DNA of 64,000 nt from VRUE01 sp963728835 (GCA_963728835.1 CAVSKZ010000001.1:124001-188000), one strand, 5' to 3'. Counted from the stretch's first letter, positions 24,079-33,828 are shown. Numbers and translations are program-made. Notes: generated from the sequence alone by a model not told the origin.

Positions 24079-25671
24079 ATGAGCGTCCCGATGCCCGTTC
24101 TCGACCCATTGCGCCGTCGCCTCCGTGATCTGATCCTCAGCGAGCGGGGCATGGCGCTCCCGGTCGCCCTCTTCGGGATGATCGCCAGCATGGCGCTCGC
24201 TGGCGCCGCGGTGATGTCGACGGTCGACGTCCAGCAGGGGTCCCACCGAGACAGCTCCTCCAAGAGCGCGATCGCCGCCGCCGACGCCGGTGCCAACGTC
24301 GCCAGGCTGCGACTCGCCCGCTACGCCACCGTGCTCGACTCCGCCACGGCACCGTGCATCGTCGTCGGAACCGGGGGCATGCTCACTGCCAGCGCCGCCG
24401 AAACCGTGGGGGGGGCCTTGTGGTGCCCACCGGTTTCGGGAACCGTCGGCGGCGCCACCTACAGCTACCGGGTGACACCGGTCGGCATCGCCTGTGGAAC
24501 CTATGACCTCTGCATCGTCTCCACCGGTATCGCCGACGAGGTCACCAGGCGGATCGAGGTCACTTACAACGGTGACGGCTCGGGCGGGATCGAAAAAGAA
24601 AAAGAAAAAGAAGAAGGCGAAGAAGAATCCGAAGAAGAAAAAGCCGGCAGCGAATGGAGCAGCGGCACCGGCATCGACGGCGTGATCGGCGTCGACAAAA
24701 TCCAAATCGACAACAACGGCGATGTTCGGGTAAGCATCGGCACCAACGGCGACGTCTCCGTGGAGAACAACGGCAACGTCTGCGGCAACATCCGCCACGG
24801 CATCGGCAAAGAAGCCGACATGGACGGAACGCAGTGCAAAGGCTATTCGATCACCGAAGGCAACGTGGAACTGCCGCCGGTGAGCAGCTTCATGCCGACC
24901 GACATCGCCACCAACAACTCCAATTACCGGTTGGTCAAGTGCACCAAAACCAGCCCGGTTAAAGAACCGACCGGCTGTCAGACCGACACCTACTCGGGCA
25001 ACAATCCCAAAAAAGATGCCTGGACCGGCACCCTGCCCTGGAATTCGAGCACGCGCACGATCTCGACCGCGAACAACGCGACGCTGACCCTTGGCGGCGG
25101 CGACTACTTCGTCTGCAAGCTCCTCCTGAGCAACAACTCGCACCTGATCATGGCCGACGGGGCGACGGTACGGGTCTTCTTCGACACGCCCGAGAACTGC
25201 GGCCTGACAGCCGGGGCAAAGCAGATCGACATCAACAACAACTCCGGGGTTACAGCCACCGGGTACCAGCCGACGCTGGGCCAGTACGACATGCCGGGCT
25301 TCTACCTGACCGGCTCCACTTCCATCTCCACCAATGTCGAACTGTCGCCCAACGCGGGCACCAACGAGTTCATCCTCTACGCGCCCAACACCGAGGTCCT
25401 GGTCAAAAACAACGCCACCTACGTAGGCATCATCGCCGGCAAAACGGTTCACATCGAAAACTCGATCGTCGAACACGACGCCGGCTTCTTCGTCCCTACC
25501 GAGCTCAACCCCTGGAAAGAAACCGGCAACAGCGGCAGTGAAGAAACGGGCGAAGAAGAAGAAGGCGAAGAAAAAGAAACGCCCCCGACGGCGATTTACT
25601 TCGCCCCCCAGTCCTACGTCGAGTGCAGCGGCGACGTCACGCCCGGCTTGGCACCCAACGCAAACTGCTGA
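24079..25671 (+). CDS. PilX-like pilus-associated protein with acidic repeats
   Basis: A 530-residue protein. The N-terminal segment ERGMALPVALFGMIASMALA resembles PilX-type minor pilins: short basic leader, cleavage after Gly, one membrane helix. Residues 170-193 are a Lys/Glu-only linker. The rest is rich in Asn, Thr and Gly (NNGDVRVSIGTNGDVSVENNGN, IDINNNSGVT, LVKNNATYVGIIAGKTVHIE), which suggests a stacked beta fold of the polymer-forming kind. A second Glu-rich tract and a Cys-containing tail follow. AAA/GAA codons make it the lowest-GC gene in the locus. It likely forms a surface or tip component. Confidence 0.7.
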   Translation: MSVPMPVLDPLRRRLRDLILSERGMALPVALFGMIASMALAGAAVMSTVDVQQGSHRDSSSKSAIAAADAGANVARLRLARYATVLDSATAPCIVVGTGGMLTASAAETVGGALWCPPVSGTVGGATYSYRVTPVGIACGTYDLCIVSTGIADEVTRRIEVTYNGDGSGGIEKEKEKEEGEEESEEEKAGSEWSSGTGIDGVIGVDKIQIDNNGDVRVSIGTNGDVSVENNGNVCGNIRHGIGKEADMDGTQCKGYSITEGNVELPPVSSFMPTDIATNNSNYRLVKCTKTSPVKEPTGCQTDTYSGNNPKKDAWTGTLPWNSSTRTISTANNATLTLGGGDYFVCKLLLSNNSHLIMADGATVRVFFDTPENCGLTAGAKQIDINNNSGVTATGYQPTLGQYDMPGFYLTGSTSISTNVELSPNAGTNEFILYAPNTEVLVKNNATYVGIIAGKTVHIENSIVEHDAGFFVPTELNPWKETGNSGSEETGEEEEGEEKETPPTAIYFAPQSYVECSGDVTPGLAPNANC

Positions 25672-25747
25672 GCCACACTCGGCGTGGCGAAGCGCCGTCC
25701 AGGGCTCAAGCTCCGGGCCGAAGCTGTCGAGCTAGATAAGCGAACGT

Positions 25748-26319
25748 ATGAGGGAGCAGCTCAACAACAACCCCATCGCCCAGGTCGCCCTGGTCGGCGT
25801 GCTGCTGCTTGCGACCGGCTTCTTCGTGATGTCCTCGATGGGAGGGGGAGAAGAGGGGGGCGAGGAAGCGCCAAGCACCGAGGTGACCGCGATCGCCGAC
25901 GGCGCTGTCGGGGCCCCCCCGAAGCAGGCGCCACCGCCATCCCACCCGCGCCGATGGCGACCTCGGCGCCGCCCGCAGCGGTTGTCGACGCCTATGGATC
26001 CGGCAGCACCGTCGTCCTGCTCATCGTCCACGACGGCGGCATCGACGATCGTCTCGTCCGCGACGCCTCCGACCGGCTCGGCTCGCTCTCCGGCGTCTCG
26101 ACCTTCGTCGTGCCGGCGGCGAAGATCGCCCGCTACGCGGCGATCACCGAGGGCGTCGGCGTCGAGCGCGTTCCGGCGCTCGTCGTCATCAGGCCCAAGC
26201 GCCTCGAGGGGGCGGTGCCGACGGCCTCGGTCAGCTACGGCTTCCAGAGCGGCGAGAGCGTCGTCCAGGCCGTCATCGACGCCGGCTACGAGGGGCCCAC
26301 AGTCGACTACCACCCGTGA
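25748..26319 (+). CDS. Membrane-anchored pilus-locus protein (frameshifted)
   Basis: A protein of about 190 residues: cytoplasmic MREQLNNNPIAQ, one transmembrane helix (VALVGVLLLATGFFVMSSM), a Pro/Ala linker, and a compact domain (STVVLLIVHDGGIDDRLV to AGYEGPTVDYHP) that looks thioredoxin-like in order of strands but lacks a CxxC. The frame breaks in a G4C7 run at 25910-25920; one missing C (or two extra) reconciles the two halves. It overlaps pilB start (GTGA). A role in assembling the ATPase platform is possible by position only. Confidence 0.65.
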
Positions 26320-28115
26320 GCATGGACTCGCGGGAGTTCCCCAGTCACCTGCGGCCGGTCCCCGAATCCGGCGACTCGACCGCACCGGCGCTGGAGCCTG
26401 AGGCCGGCGGGACGCCGGGGCTGACGCCGCCCGTCGCCCGCGGTCGCTCCAGCGGCTTCGTCACCGACGTCTTGGTCGACCTCGGCTTCGTCTCCGAAGA
26501 GCGCGCCCGGCAGGCGATCGAAGAGGCGCGCACGGCCGGCATGCCGCCGGAGCGGTTGCTGCTGGACCAGGGAGCGATCGACGCCGACCAGCTCGCCCGT
26601 GCCGTCGCCGAGCGCTACGGCCTCGACCATGTCGATCTCGGTGTCTTCCAGGTCGACATGGCCGCGGCCAACCTGATCACGGTCAACACCGCTCGCCGGT
26701 ACAAGGCCCTTCCAGTTGGCTTCGCCGACAAGGAGACGCTGGTCGTCGCGATGGCGGACCCGACCAACGTCCTCGCCGTCGACGACATTCAGATCGCCAC
26801 CGGGCTCGACTGCCGCGTGGCCGTCGCCCCGGAGGAGGACATCGAGGCGCTGGTCGGCCGCCTCAACAGCCTGCAGAACGCCGTCAGCGAGGCGGTCACC
26901 GAAGGCGAGGCCGAAGCCGAGGACGAGCTCGCCGAGGTCACCGACATGGAGGTCGGCGCCGAGGACGCGCCGGTGATCAAGCTCGTCTACAGCATCCTCG
27001 GACAGGCGGTGGGGGAGGGGGCCTCCGACGTGCACTTCGAGCCGGGCGAGGGCGAGATGCGGGTCCGCTTCCGCATCGACGGCGTGCTGCGCGAGGCCGC
27101 CCACGTGCCGAAGCGGATGGTCAACGCCGTCGTCTCGCGGATCAAGATCATGAGCGACCTCAACATCGCCGAGAAGCGGGTGCCGCAGGACGGCCGGGTC
27201 GGCATCACCGTCGAGGACCGCCGTGTCGACCTTCGTATCACCACCCTGCCGACCCAGCGCGGCGAGGGGGCGACGATCCGCATCCTCGACAAAGACAACG
27301 CCCAGCGCTCGCTGGACGACCTCGGCATGGCCGGCTCCGCCCGCGAGCGCTTCGAGGGCTCCTTCCACCAGGCCTACGGCGCCGTCCTCGTCACCGGCCC
27401 GACCGGCTCGGGAAAGTCGACGACCCTCTACGCCGCGCTGCAGGACCTCAACGAGGTCGAGAAGAAGATCATCACGATCGAGGACCCGGTCGAGTACCGC
27501 CTCGCCGGGATCAACCAGATCAACGTCAACCGCAAGGCGGGGCTCGACTTCGCCACCGGCCTACGCTCGATCCTGCGCGCCGACCCCGACATCGTCATGG
27601 TCGGCGAGATTCGCGACGGCGAGACCGCCCGGATCGCGATCGAGGCGGCGCTGACCGGGCATATGATGCTGACCACGCTTCACACCAACGACGCCCCCGG
27701 CGCGATCACCCGCCTGACCAAGATGGGGATCGAGGCCTTCCTCACCGCCTCCGCCGTCGACTGCGTCGTCGCCCAGCGGCTTGCCCGCAAGCTCTGCACC
27801 CACTGCAAGCGGCGCACGATCGTGCCGCCGCAGGCGCTCGCCGACGCCGAGATCCGCGTCGGCGGCGACCTCGAGGCCTACGAGCCGGTCGGCTGCGCGC
27901 GCTGCAGCCAGAACGGCTACAAGGGGCGGGTCGGCCTCTACTCGGTGATGATGATGAGCGAGCGGATCAAGGAGATGGTCGTCGCCCAGGAGCCCGAGGC
28001 CGAGATCGCCGCCGTCGCCCGCGAGGAGGGCATGCTGACCCTGCGCGAGGACGGGCTCGACAAGGTCCGCGGCGGCCTCACCAGCCTCGAGGAGGTCCTC
28101 CGTGTCACCGCCTGA
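26316..28115 (+). CDS. pilB: Type IV pilus assembly ATPase PilB
   Basis: A 599-residue GspE/PilB-type motor that drives pilus extension. The N-terminal MshEN-like domain runs from about residue 45 (VDLGFVSEERARQAIEEA) to 190, then the ATPase core with Walker A TGPTGSGKST near residue 362, Asp box TIEDPVEYRL, Walker B MVGEIRDGETARIA and His box TLHTNDAPGA. The zinc-binding pairs CTHC and CARC are present. GTG at 26316 overlaps the preceding stop; ATG at 26322 is an equally good start. Confidence 0.94.
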   Translation: MSMDSREFPSHLRPVPESGDSTAPALEPEAGGTPGLTPPVARGRSSGFVTDVLVDLGFVSEERARQAIEEARTAGMPPERLLLDQGAIDADQLARAVAERYGLDHVDLGVFQVDMAAANLITVNTARRYKALPVGFADKETLVVAMADPTNVLAVDDIQIATGLDCRVAVAPEEDIEALVGRLNSLQNAVSEAVTEGEAEAEDELAEVTDMEVGAEDAPVIKLVYSILGQAVGEGASDVHFEPGEGEMRVRFRIDGVLREAAHVPKRMVNAVVSRIKIMSDLNIAEKRVPQDGRVGITVEDRRVDLRITTLPTQRGEGATIRILDKDNAQRSLDDLGMAGSARERFEGSFHQAYGAVLVTGPTGSGKSTTLYAALQDLNEVEKKIITIEDPVEYRLAGINQINVNRKAGLDFATGLRSILRADPDIVMVGEIRDGETARIAIEAALTGHMMLTTLHTNDAPGAITRLTKMGIEAFLTASAVDCVVAQRLARKLCTHCKRRTIVPPQALADAEIRVGGDLEAYEPVGCARCSQNGYKGRVGLYSVMMMSERIKEMVVAQEPEAEIAAVAREEGMLTLREDGLDKVRGGLTSLEEVLRVTA

Positions 28116-28163
28116 GCGCCTGCCGGCCTCAAGGAATCGGGCCGAGGGGACGATCTAGGGCTT

Positions 28164-29327
28164 ATGGATTTCGACTTCTCTGAGGTCCTTCGTCATATGG
28201 TCGAGGTCAGTGCCTCCGACGTGCACCTGACCCCCGGCTTTCCGCCGGCGATCCGCGACAAGGGCAAGATCGAGCCGATGGAGGGCTTCCCGGTGCTCAC
28301 CACCCAGGAGACCCGCGAGGTCGTCTTCGGCATCCTCAACGAGGACCAGCGCAAGCGCTTCGAGAACCAGAAGCAGCTCGACTTCGCCTACGCGATCCCG
28401 GGCGTCGCCCGCTTCCGCGTCAACTGCTTCTTCCAGCGCGGCGCGGTCAGCGCCGCCTTCCGCCTCGTGCCGCAGGACATCCCGGCGCTCGACTCGCTCG
28501 GCGTGCCCCAGGTGCTGCGCGAGCTGGCCGCCAAACCGCGTGGCTTCGTCCTCGTCACCGGCCCGACCGGCTCGGGCAAGAGCACGACCCTGGCTTCGAT
28601 GATCGACGTGATCAACTGCGAGCGCCAGGACCACATCCTCACGATCGAGGACCCGATCGAGTTCCTGCACCAGCACAAACGCTCGATCGTCAACCAGCGC
28701 GAGGTCGGCGCCGACGCCGAGGACTTCTCCCTCGGCCTGCGCGCCGCCCTGCGAGAGGACCCCGACGTGATCCTCGTCGGCGAGATGCGCGACCTGGAGA
28801 CGATCTCCACCGCGCTGACCGCGGCCGAGACCGGCCACCTCGTCTTCGCCACCCTGCACACCCAGTCGACCGCGCAGACGGTCGACCGGATCATCGACGT
28901 CTTCCCGCCCCAGCAGCAGGGCCAGGTGCGCACCCAGCTCTCGATCGCACTGCAGGGGATCGTCACCCAGCAGCTGCTGCCCACCGCCGACGGCCTGGGC
29001 CGGGTCGTCGCCTGCGAGGTGCTGGTGCCGACCCCGGCGATCCGCAACCTGATCCGCGAGGGCAAAACACACCAGATCTACGCCGCCGTGCAGACCTCGG
29101 GTGCGGTCGGGATGCAGACCATGGACGCCGACCTGGTGCGCCTGGTGCGGACGGGGAAGATCACCCGCTCGCTGGCCGAGCAGCGCTCCTCGGTGCCCGA
29201 GGAGCTGAAGCGGCTGCTGGGCGCCGAGCCGCCGGCACAGGCGGCGCCGGCGGGCAATGGAGCGATGCAGGCCCCGGCTCCCGCCCCCTCCGCACCACCG
29301 CCACCCGCCTACACTCAAGGGGTTTAG
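28164..29327 (+). CDS. pilT: Type IV pilus retraction ATPase PilT (second copy)
   Basis: A 387-residue PilT with Walker A TGPTGSGKST near residue 133, Asp box TIEDPIEFLH, Walker B LVGEMRDLETI and the QLSIALQGIVTQQLLP C-terminal helix typical of PilT. The last 35 residues form an Ala/Pro-rich tail absent from the first copy. It sits between pilB and pilC with gaps of 48 and 3 bases. The two PilT proteins may differ in load or regulation, as PilT and PilU do in proteobacteria. Confidence 0.92.
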   Translation: MDFDFSEVLRHMVEVSASDVHLTPGFPPAIRDKGKIEPMEGFPVLTTQETREVVFGILNEDQRKRFENQKQLDFAYAIPGVARFRVNCFFQRGAVSAAFRLVPQDIPALDSLGVPQVLRELAAKPRGFVLVTGPTGSGKSTTLASMIDVINCERQDHILTIEDPIEFLHQHKRSIVNQREVGADAEDFSLGLRAALREDPDVILVGEMRDLETISTALTAAETGHLVFATLHTQSTAQTVDRIIDVFPPQQQGQVRTQLSIALQGIVTQQLLPTADGLGRVVACEVLVPTPAIRNLIREGKTHQIYAAVQTSGAVGMQTMDADLVRLVRTGKITRSLAEQRSSVPEELKRLLGAEPPAQAAPAGNGAMQAPAPAPSAPPPPAYTQGV

Positions 29328-29330
29328 GCA

Positions 29331-30575
29331 ATGGCCGGAGCGACCACATTCGCCTTCCGGGCGATGGACGTCGGAGGCGCCGCCACCGCGGGCGAGATCG
29401 AGGCCGAGTCCAAGGCCCAGGTCGGCGAGCAGCTGCGCCAGCGCGGGCTGATCGTCCTCGACGTCAGCGAGAAGAGCCAGCCGTTCAAGCTCGAGAACGT
29501 CTTCCGCAGCTGGAAGAAGGTGGACCAGCGCGAGCTGGCCGTCTTCTCGCGCCAGTTCGCCACCCTGGTCGCCTCGGGGATGCCGATGCTGCGTACCCTG
29601 CACACGCTCGAAGAACAGTGCCAGGACGAACGGATCCGCGACGCCGTCGCCGGCCTGCGGGCCGACGTCGAGGCCGGCAGCACGCTCGAGCAGGCGATGG
29701 CGCGCCACCCCGAGGTCTTCGACAAGCTCTTCCTGGCGATGGTCCGCTCCGGAGAGCAGTCGGGGCAGCTGGAGAGCGCGCTCGACCGGATCGCCTTCCA
29801 GGTCGAGAAAGCCGACGCGCTGAGGCGCCAGGTCAAATCGGCAATGATGTACCCGACCCTGGTCTTCAGCTTCGCCGCCGTCGTCCTGCTCGCCGTCGTC
29901 ACCTTCATCATCCCCGTCTTCGTCGGCATCTTCGAAGAGATCGGCGCCGAAAACCCGGAAGCGGACACCTCGCTGCCGCTGCCGACCCAGGTCTGCGTGA
30001 TGGCGTCCGACGCGATCACCGGCTACTGGTTCGTCACCTTCCCGGCAATGATCGTCGCGGTGATCTTCTTCTTCCGCTGGAAGCGCACCGAGCGCGGCAA
30101 AGAAGCCTGGGACCGCTTCCTCCTCCGCCTCCCTTTCAAAATCGGCGACGTGATTCAGAAAATCGCCCTTGCCCGCTGGTCGCGCACCTTCTCCGGTTCC
30201 GTCTCGGCGGGTGTGCCGATGCTTCAGTCGATCCAGCTGACCGGAGACACGGCGGGCAACATCGTGCTCGAGCAGGCGATGGAGGAGGTCTACGCCTCGG
30301 TCAAGCGCGGCGGTTCCCTCGCCGGCCCGATCGAACAGGCCCCGATCTTCCCGCCGATGGTCAGCCACATGGTCGCGGTTGGCGAGGAAACCGGCCAGCT
30401 GGAGCACATGCTCTCCAAGGTCGCCGACTTCTACGAGGCCGAGGTCGACGCCAAGATCAAGGGTCTGACGGCGCTGATCGAGCCGCTGATGATCGTCTTC
30501 GTCGGCGGCGTCGTCGGCTTCATCGTGATCGCGATGTATCTGCCGATCTTCTCCCTCTACGACAAGATCCGCTAG
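29331..30575 (+). CDS. pilC: Type IV pilus inner-membrane platform protein PilC
   Basis: A 414-residue type II secretion F-domain protein with two T2SF repeats. The first begins around VFSRQFATLVASGMPMLRTL, the second around RTFSGSVSAGVPMLQSIQLTGD, and three membrane segments follow each plan (TLVFSFAAVVLLAVVTFIIPVF; TFPAMIVAVIFFF; LMIVFVGGVVGFIVIAMYLPIF). It couples the ATPases to pilin in the membrane. It follows pilT by three bases. Confidence 0.94.
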   Translation: MAGATTFAFRAMDVGGAATAGEIEAESKAQVGEQLRQRGLIVLDVSEKSQPFKLENVFRSWKKVDQRELAVFSRQFATLVASGMPMLRTLHTLEEQCQDERIRDAVAGLRADVEAGSTLEQAMARHPEVFDKLFLAMVRSGEQSGQLESALDRIAFQVEKADALRRQVKSAMMYPTLVFSFAAVVLLAVVTFIIPVFVGIFEEIGAENPEADTSLPLPTQVCVMASDAITGYWFVTFPAMIVAVIFFFRWKRTERGKEAWDRFLLRLPFKIGDVIQKIALARWSRTFSGSVSAGVPMLQSIQLTGDTAGNIVLEQAMEEVYASVKRGGSLAGPIEQAPIFPPMVSHMVAVGEETGQLEHMLSKVADFYEAEVDAKIKGLTALIEPLMIVFVGGVVGFIVIAMYLPIFSLYDKIR

Positions 30576-30581
30576 CGCGGG

Positions 30582-30713
30582 TTGACTGGTTATCCACTGC
30601 TCGGCTGAGATGAAGCCTTTGGAACCCGAGTTTTGGGGGGATGAAGTCCTAGTTTCGGGGATCAAGGGTTCCGGGTGACGGTCGATTAGGGGAGGGTGAT
30701 GAATCTGCCAGTG
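30582..30713 (+). promoter_or_regulatory. Leader ahead of the c-di-GMP riboswitch
   Basis: The gap between pilC and the pilin is 296 bases. Its first part has a TTGACT element (30582-30587) with a weak TGAGAT 18 bases downstream, and a GGAACCC/GGGTTCC pair (30621-30627 and 30666-30672) that could close a 38-base loop. This suggests a separate pilin transcript that starts after pilC and carries the riboswitch. Confidence 0.45.
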
Positions 30714-30802
30714 CCTCGGTGCCAAAGGCAAACCCGCCGCGAGGCGGGGGCGCAAAGCTTGCGGGGCTCCCTTTGCGGGAGCCGGCCGGGCTACCACCGG
30801 GG
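30714..30802 (+). promoter_or_regulatory. Cyclic-di-GMP-I (GEMM) riboswitch
   Basis: The P1 helix CCTCGGTG (30714-30721) pairs with CACCGGGG (30795-30802), with one G-U. Inside are the conserved GCAAACC, a P2 stem CCCGCC-GCGA-GGCGGG capped by a GNRA tetraloop, the signature GCGCAAAGC, and a P3 hairpin GGCTCCC-TTTGC-GGGAGCC. This order and these invariant stretches are those of the GEMM-I class. It lies 70 bases before the major pilin ATG and 58 bases before its GGAGG ribosome site, so c-di-GMP should control pilin expression. The expression platform is not obvious. Confidence 0.87.
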
Positions 30803-30871
30803 TCGACAGACACCACGTGGCTTCATGCGACGGGGCTCTGGCGAAATCGAAATGACCACAGGAGGTCACTG

Positions 30872-31348
30872 ATGTTTCTCCAGAATCTCCGGGCCAAGGT
30901 TGGCGCCCGGCTCAACGGCGACCGCGAGGCCGGCTTCACGCTGATCGAGCTCCTCGTCGTCATGCTCATCCTCGGAATCCTGGCCGCGATCGCGCTGCCC
31001 GCCTTCTTCAACCAGAGGGACAAGGCCGGTGACGCCAAGGCCAAGGAGTACGCGCACTCCGCGCAGGTCGCGATGGAGACGTACTTCACGGACAACGGGA
31101 CGTACACCGACGAAGTGGCACTGCTCGAAGAGATCGAGCCGACGCTGAGCAGCGCCCCGCTGACGATCAACGAAGCTGACGACGAAAACTACGACTTCGA
31201 GGTCGAAGGAGCCTCGGCGACCCAGACCTTCTCGGTCGTCAACGCCGCAGGTGACATCACCTTCCCGTGCACCGAAGGCGGCGAGGGTGGCTGTCCCGAA
31301 AGCGAATTCTGGGACGGCAGCCCGGCTGCGGAAGAAGAAGTGCCGTAG
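30872..31348 (+). CDS. pilA: Major type IV pilin
   Basis: A 158-residue type IVa prepilin. The 21-residue leader ends in Gly; cleavage would give mature FTLIELLVVMLILGILAAIA with Phe1 and Glu5. The helix continues to about residue 55, then a globular part with KEYAHSAQVAMETYFTDNGTYTDE and two Cys near the C-terminus (PCTEGGEGGCPES) that can form a short disulfide loop. GGAGG six bases before the ATG at 30872 selects this start. It is preceded by a c-di-GMP riboswitch and followed by a terminator-like hairpin. Confidence 0.93.
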   Translation: MFLQNLRAKVGARLNGDREAGFTLIELLVVMLILGILAAIALPAFFNQRDKAGDAKAKEYAHSAQVAMETYFTDNGTYTDEVALLEEIEPTLSSAPLTINEADDENYDFEVEGASATQTFSVVNAAGDITFPCTEGGEGGCPESEFWDGSPAAEEEVP

Positions 31349-31381
31349 CCCCATCGCTTTGGCCTAGCCAAGCATGAGTTT

Positions 31382-31410
31382 CGAGGGGCGGGCCGTCGGC
31401 CCGCCCCTCG
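31382..31410 (+). terminator. Hairpin after the pilin gene
   Basis: CGAGGGGCGGGCC-GTC-GGCCCGCCCCTCG is a perfect 13-bp stem with a 3-base loop, followed by CTCTTTC. It lies 33 bases past the pilin stop and probably ends most pilin transcripts before the beta-propeller gene. Confidence 0.7.
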
Positions 31411-31475
31411 CTCTTTCGGCCAGGCCTTTGCGTCCACGCCTAAACGAATGGCCGATCCCGACCGATACAGCAACG

Positions 31476-33828
31476 ATGCCGGCTGAGCCGACACAAGCCT
31501 CCTGCTTCGCTCCCCGTGCCTCCCGCTTTGCGACGGCTGGGCTGGCGGTTCTCGCCGTGAGCCTCCTCCTCGCCGCGACGGCCCTCGCCGCGCCCGCGAT
31601 CTACAAGGGGGCCTCGGCCGACGGCGAGATCGCCTTCTTCGAAACCGACGAGCAGCTCGTCCCCGGCGACACCGACACCAAACGCGACATCTACGCGCGC
31701 TCCTATGACGAAGCGGTCGGTGCCCACGTCACCCGCCTGGTCTCGCTCGGGCCGGCCGGCGGCAACGACGCCCACCACGCCACCTTCGAGCAGGCCGGCG
31801 GCGACGGGACCGAGGTCTTCTTCTCGACCGACGAGTCGCTGGTCGAAGCCGACGCCGATCTCCGCGCCGACGTCTACATGCGCGACCTCGAGCTGGGGAC
31901 GACGGCCTTCGTCAGCCGCGGCGAAGCGGGCTGCCCGCCGGGCTGCGGCAACGGCGCCTTCGACGCCGACTTCGCCAGGGCCAGCACCGACGGCGGCGAG
32001 GCCTTCTTCGTCACCGACGAGAAGCTGGTCGCCGGCGACACCGACGCCTCCTTCGACGTCTACCGGCGCAAGCTCTCCGCCGAAACGACGAGCCTCGTCT
32101 CGGCCGGCGGCAACGGCGCCTTCGACGCCTCTCTGCGCGGGATCTCCCCGGACGGGTCCTGGGCCTACTTCACCACGGCCGAGCCCCTCCTCGGTGCCGA
32201 CGGGGACGGCGCCGTCGACATCTACGCCCGCGACCTGGAAGGCGCCGCGACGGCGCTGGTCTCGCGCGGCGAAGAAGCCTGCCCGGCCTGTGGCGACAAC
32301 GGCGCCGTGCCGGTCTTCCAGGAAAGCTCCGGCGGCGGAACGAGGGTCTTCTTCACCACCGACGAGGCCCTGCTCCCGGCCGACGAAGACTCCGCCACCG
32401 ACGTCTACTCGCGCGACCTCCCCGCCGGTCCGACCAGATTGATCTCCGGGGGGGACCCGACGACGCTGACCGCGAGCTTCTCCGCGGCAACGGCCGACGG
32501 CGCCCATGTCTTCTTCACCACCGCCGAGTCGCTCGCCGGCGAAGACGCCGACGGCGCCAACGACATCTACGAGTGGACCGGGGGGACGCACAGCCTGGTC
32601 ACCCCCGCCGCCTGCGCGAGCGCCTGCGGCGCGACGTTCGACGCCGTCAGCGACGACGCGGAAACGGTCGTCTTCAGCACCGCCGAGCAGGTCTCGGGCG
32701 CCGACACCGACGGCAGCGTCGACATCTACCAGCAGGAAGTCGGCGGCGGTGCGCCGACGCTCGTCTCCCGTGCCGACCCAAGTTGCGGGGGTTGCGGCAA
32801 CGGCGCCGCCGACGCCCGCTTCAACCGGGCCTCCGGCGACGTCTCGCGCGTCGTCTTCACCAGCGCCGAGAAACTCTCGGTCGAAGACCCCGACAGCGAA
32901 GACGACATCTACGCTCGCGACCTCCCCGGCGAAGCGACGAGTCTGATCACGACTTCTCCCAGCTACTGCCCGCTGAAAAAAGGCAACTGCGGCGCCACCT
33001 TCGTCGACGCCTCCAGCGACGGGAGCCACGTCTTCTTCACGACGGTCGAGCGCTTCACGCTCGAGGACGGCGACAACGAGGTGGACGCCTACGAGCGCTT
33101 CCTCGGCGAATCGCCGGGGGAAGAGGTGACCCGGCTCGTCTCGACCGGCAACTCGCCCGACCTCGAGCTGGGCCCGGCTGCGCCGCTGCTCGAAGGCACG
33201 ACCCCGGAATCCCCCGCGTCCTCGACCACGCCAAAGGTCTTCGGCCAAGCCGAAGCCGGCGCCACGATCAAGCTCTACACGACTTCCAGCTGCTCCGGAG
33301 AACCGGCTGCCCACGGCAGCGCTGCGCATGCTCGCCGAACCCGGGATCGGGGTCAGCGTCGCAGTCGGCTCGACCACCAGCTTCTGGGCCACGGCCGAAG
33401 CCGAAGGCTTCGTCTCTGCCTGCTCGAGCCCGATCTCCTTCGTCCAGCAGAGCGAAGGGGGAGGCGGCGGCGGTGGCGGGGGAGGCGGCTCGGGCACGGG
33501 TTCCGGTGGGACGGCCGCGGAGGGCGGTAGCCCCAGCTCCGGCGACGCCGGCTTCGCCTACGTCGCCCCGCACACCCGGATCACCTTCGCCCCGGCAGCC
33601 AAGACACGCAGTCGCAACCCCGTCTTCCGCTTCGCCGACTCGACCGGCCAGCCTGGGACCAGGTTCCGCTGCAAGGTGGACCGCAAGGCTTGGAAGGCGT
33701 GCGGCTCCCCGCTCAAGCTGAAGAAGCTGAGTCGCGGCAAGCACGTGCTCAAGGTGATGGCCGTCAATGCAGCCGGCATCGAGGAGGCCACCCCGGCCAC
33801 CCGTCGCTTCAAGGTGGTGGCGCCGTGA
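31476..33828 (+). CDS. Secreted beta-propeller-like repeat protein in pilus locus (frameshifted)
   Basis: A protein of about 780 residues with a signal peptide (FATAGLAVLAVSLLLAATALAAP). It carries about nine repeats of roughly 50 residues, each with a strand such as VFFTTDEALLPADEDSATDVY or AFFVTDEKLVAGDTDASFDVY and an intervening CxxxCG loop, as in TolB/WD40-type propellers. A Ser/Gly-rich linker leads to a C-terminal domain (DAGFAYVAPHTRITFAPAA to RRFKVVAP) seen in many Thermoleophilia surface proteins. One +1 insertion near 33336 splits the frame. The stop overlaps the next minor pilin (GTGA), so it belongs to the pilus operon, perhaps as an adhesin or tip cap. Confidence 0.75.

Noticed and set aside
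24592..24650. A-rich tract as a sign of recent transfer
   Set aside because: It is a Lys/Glu repeat inside a gene whose ends have normal codon use, so local repeat expansion is a simpler cause.
28155..30869. A 904-codon open frame antisense to pilT and pilC
   Set aside because: It mirrors the codon pattern of the sense genes, which are complete and well conserved; its product is Gly/Asp/Arg-rich with no family features. Long antisense frames are expected at this GC content.
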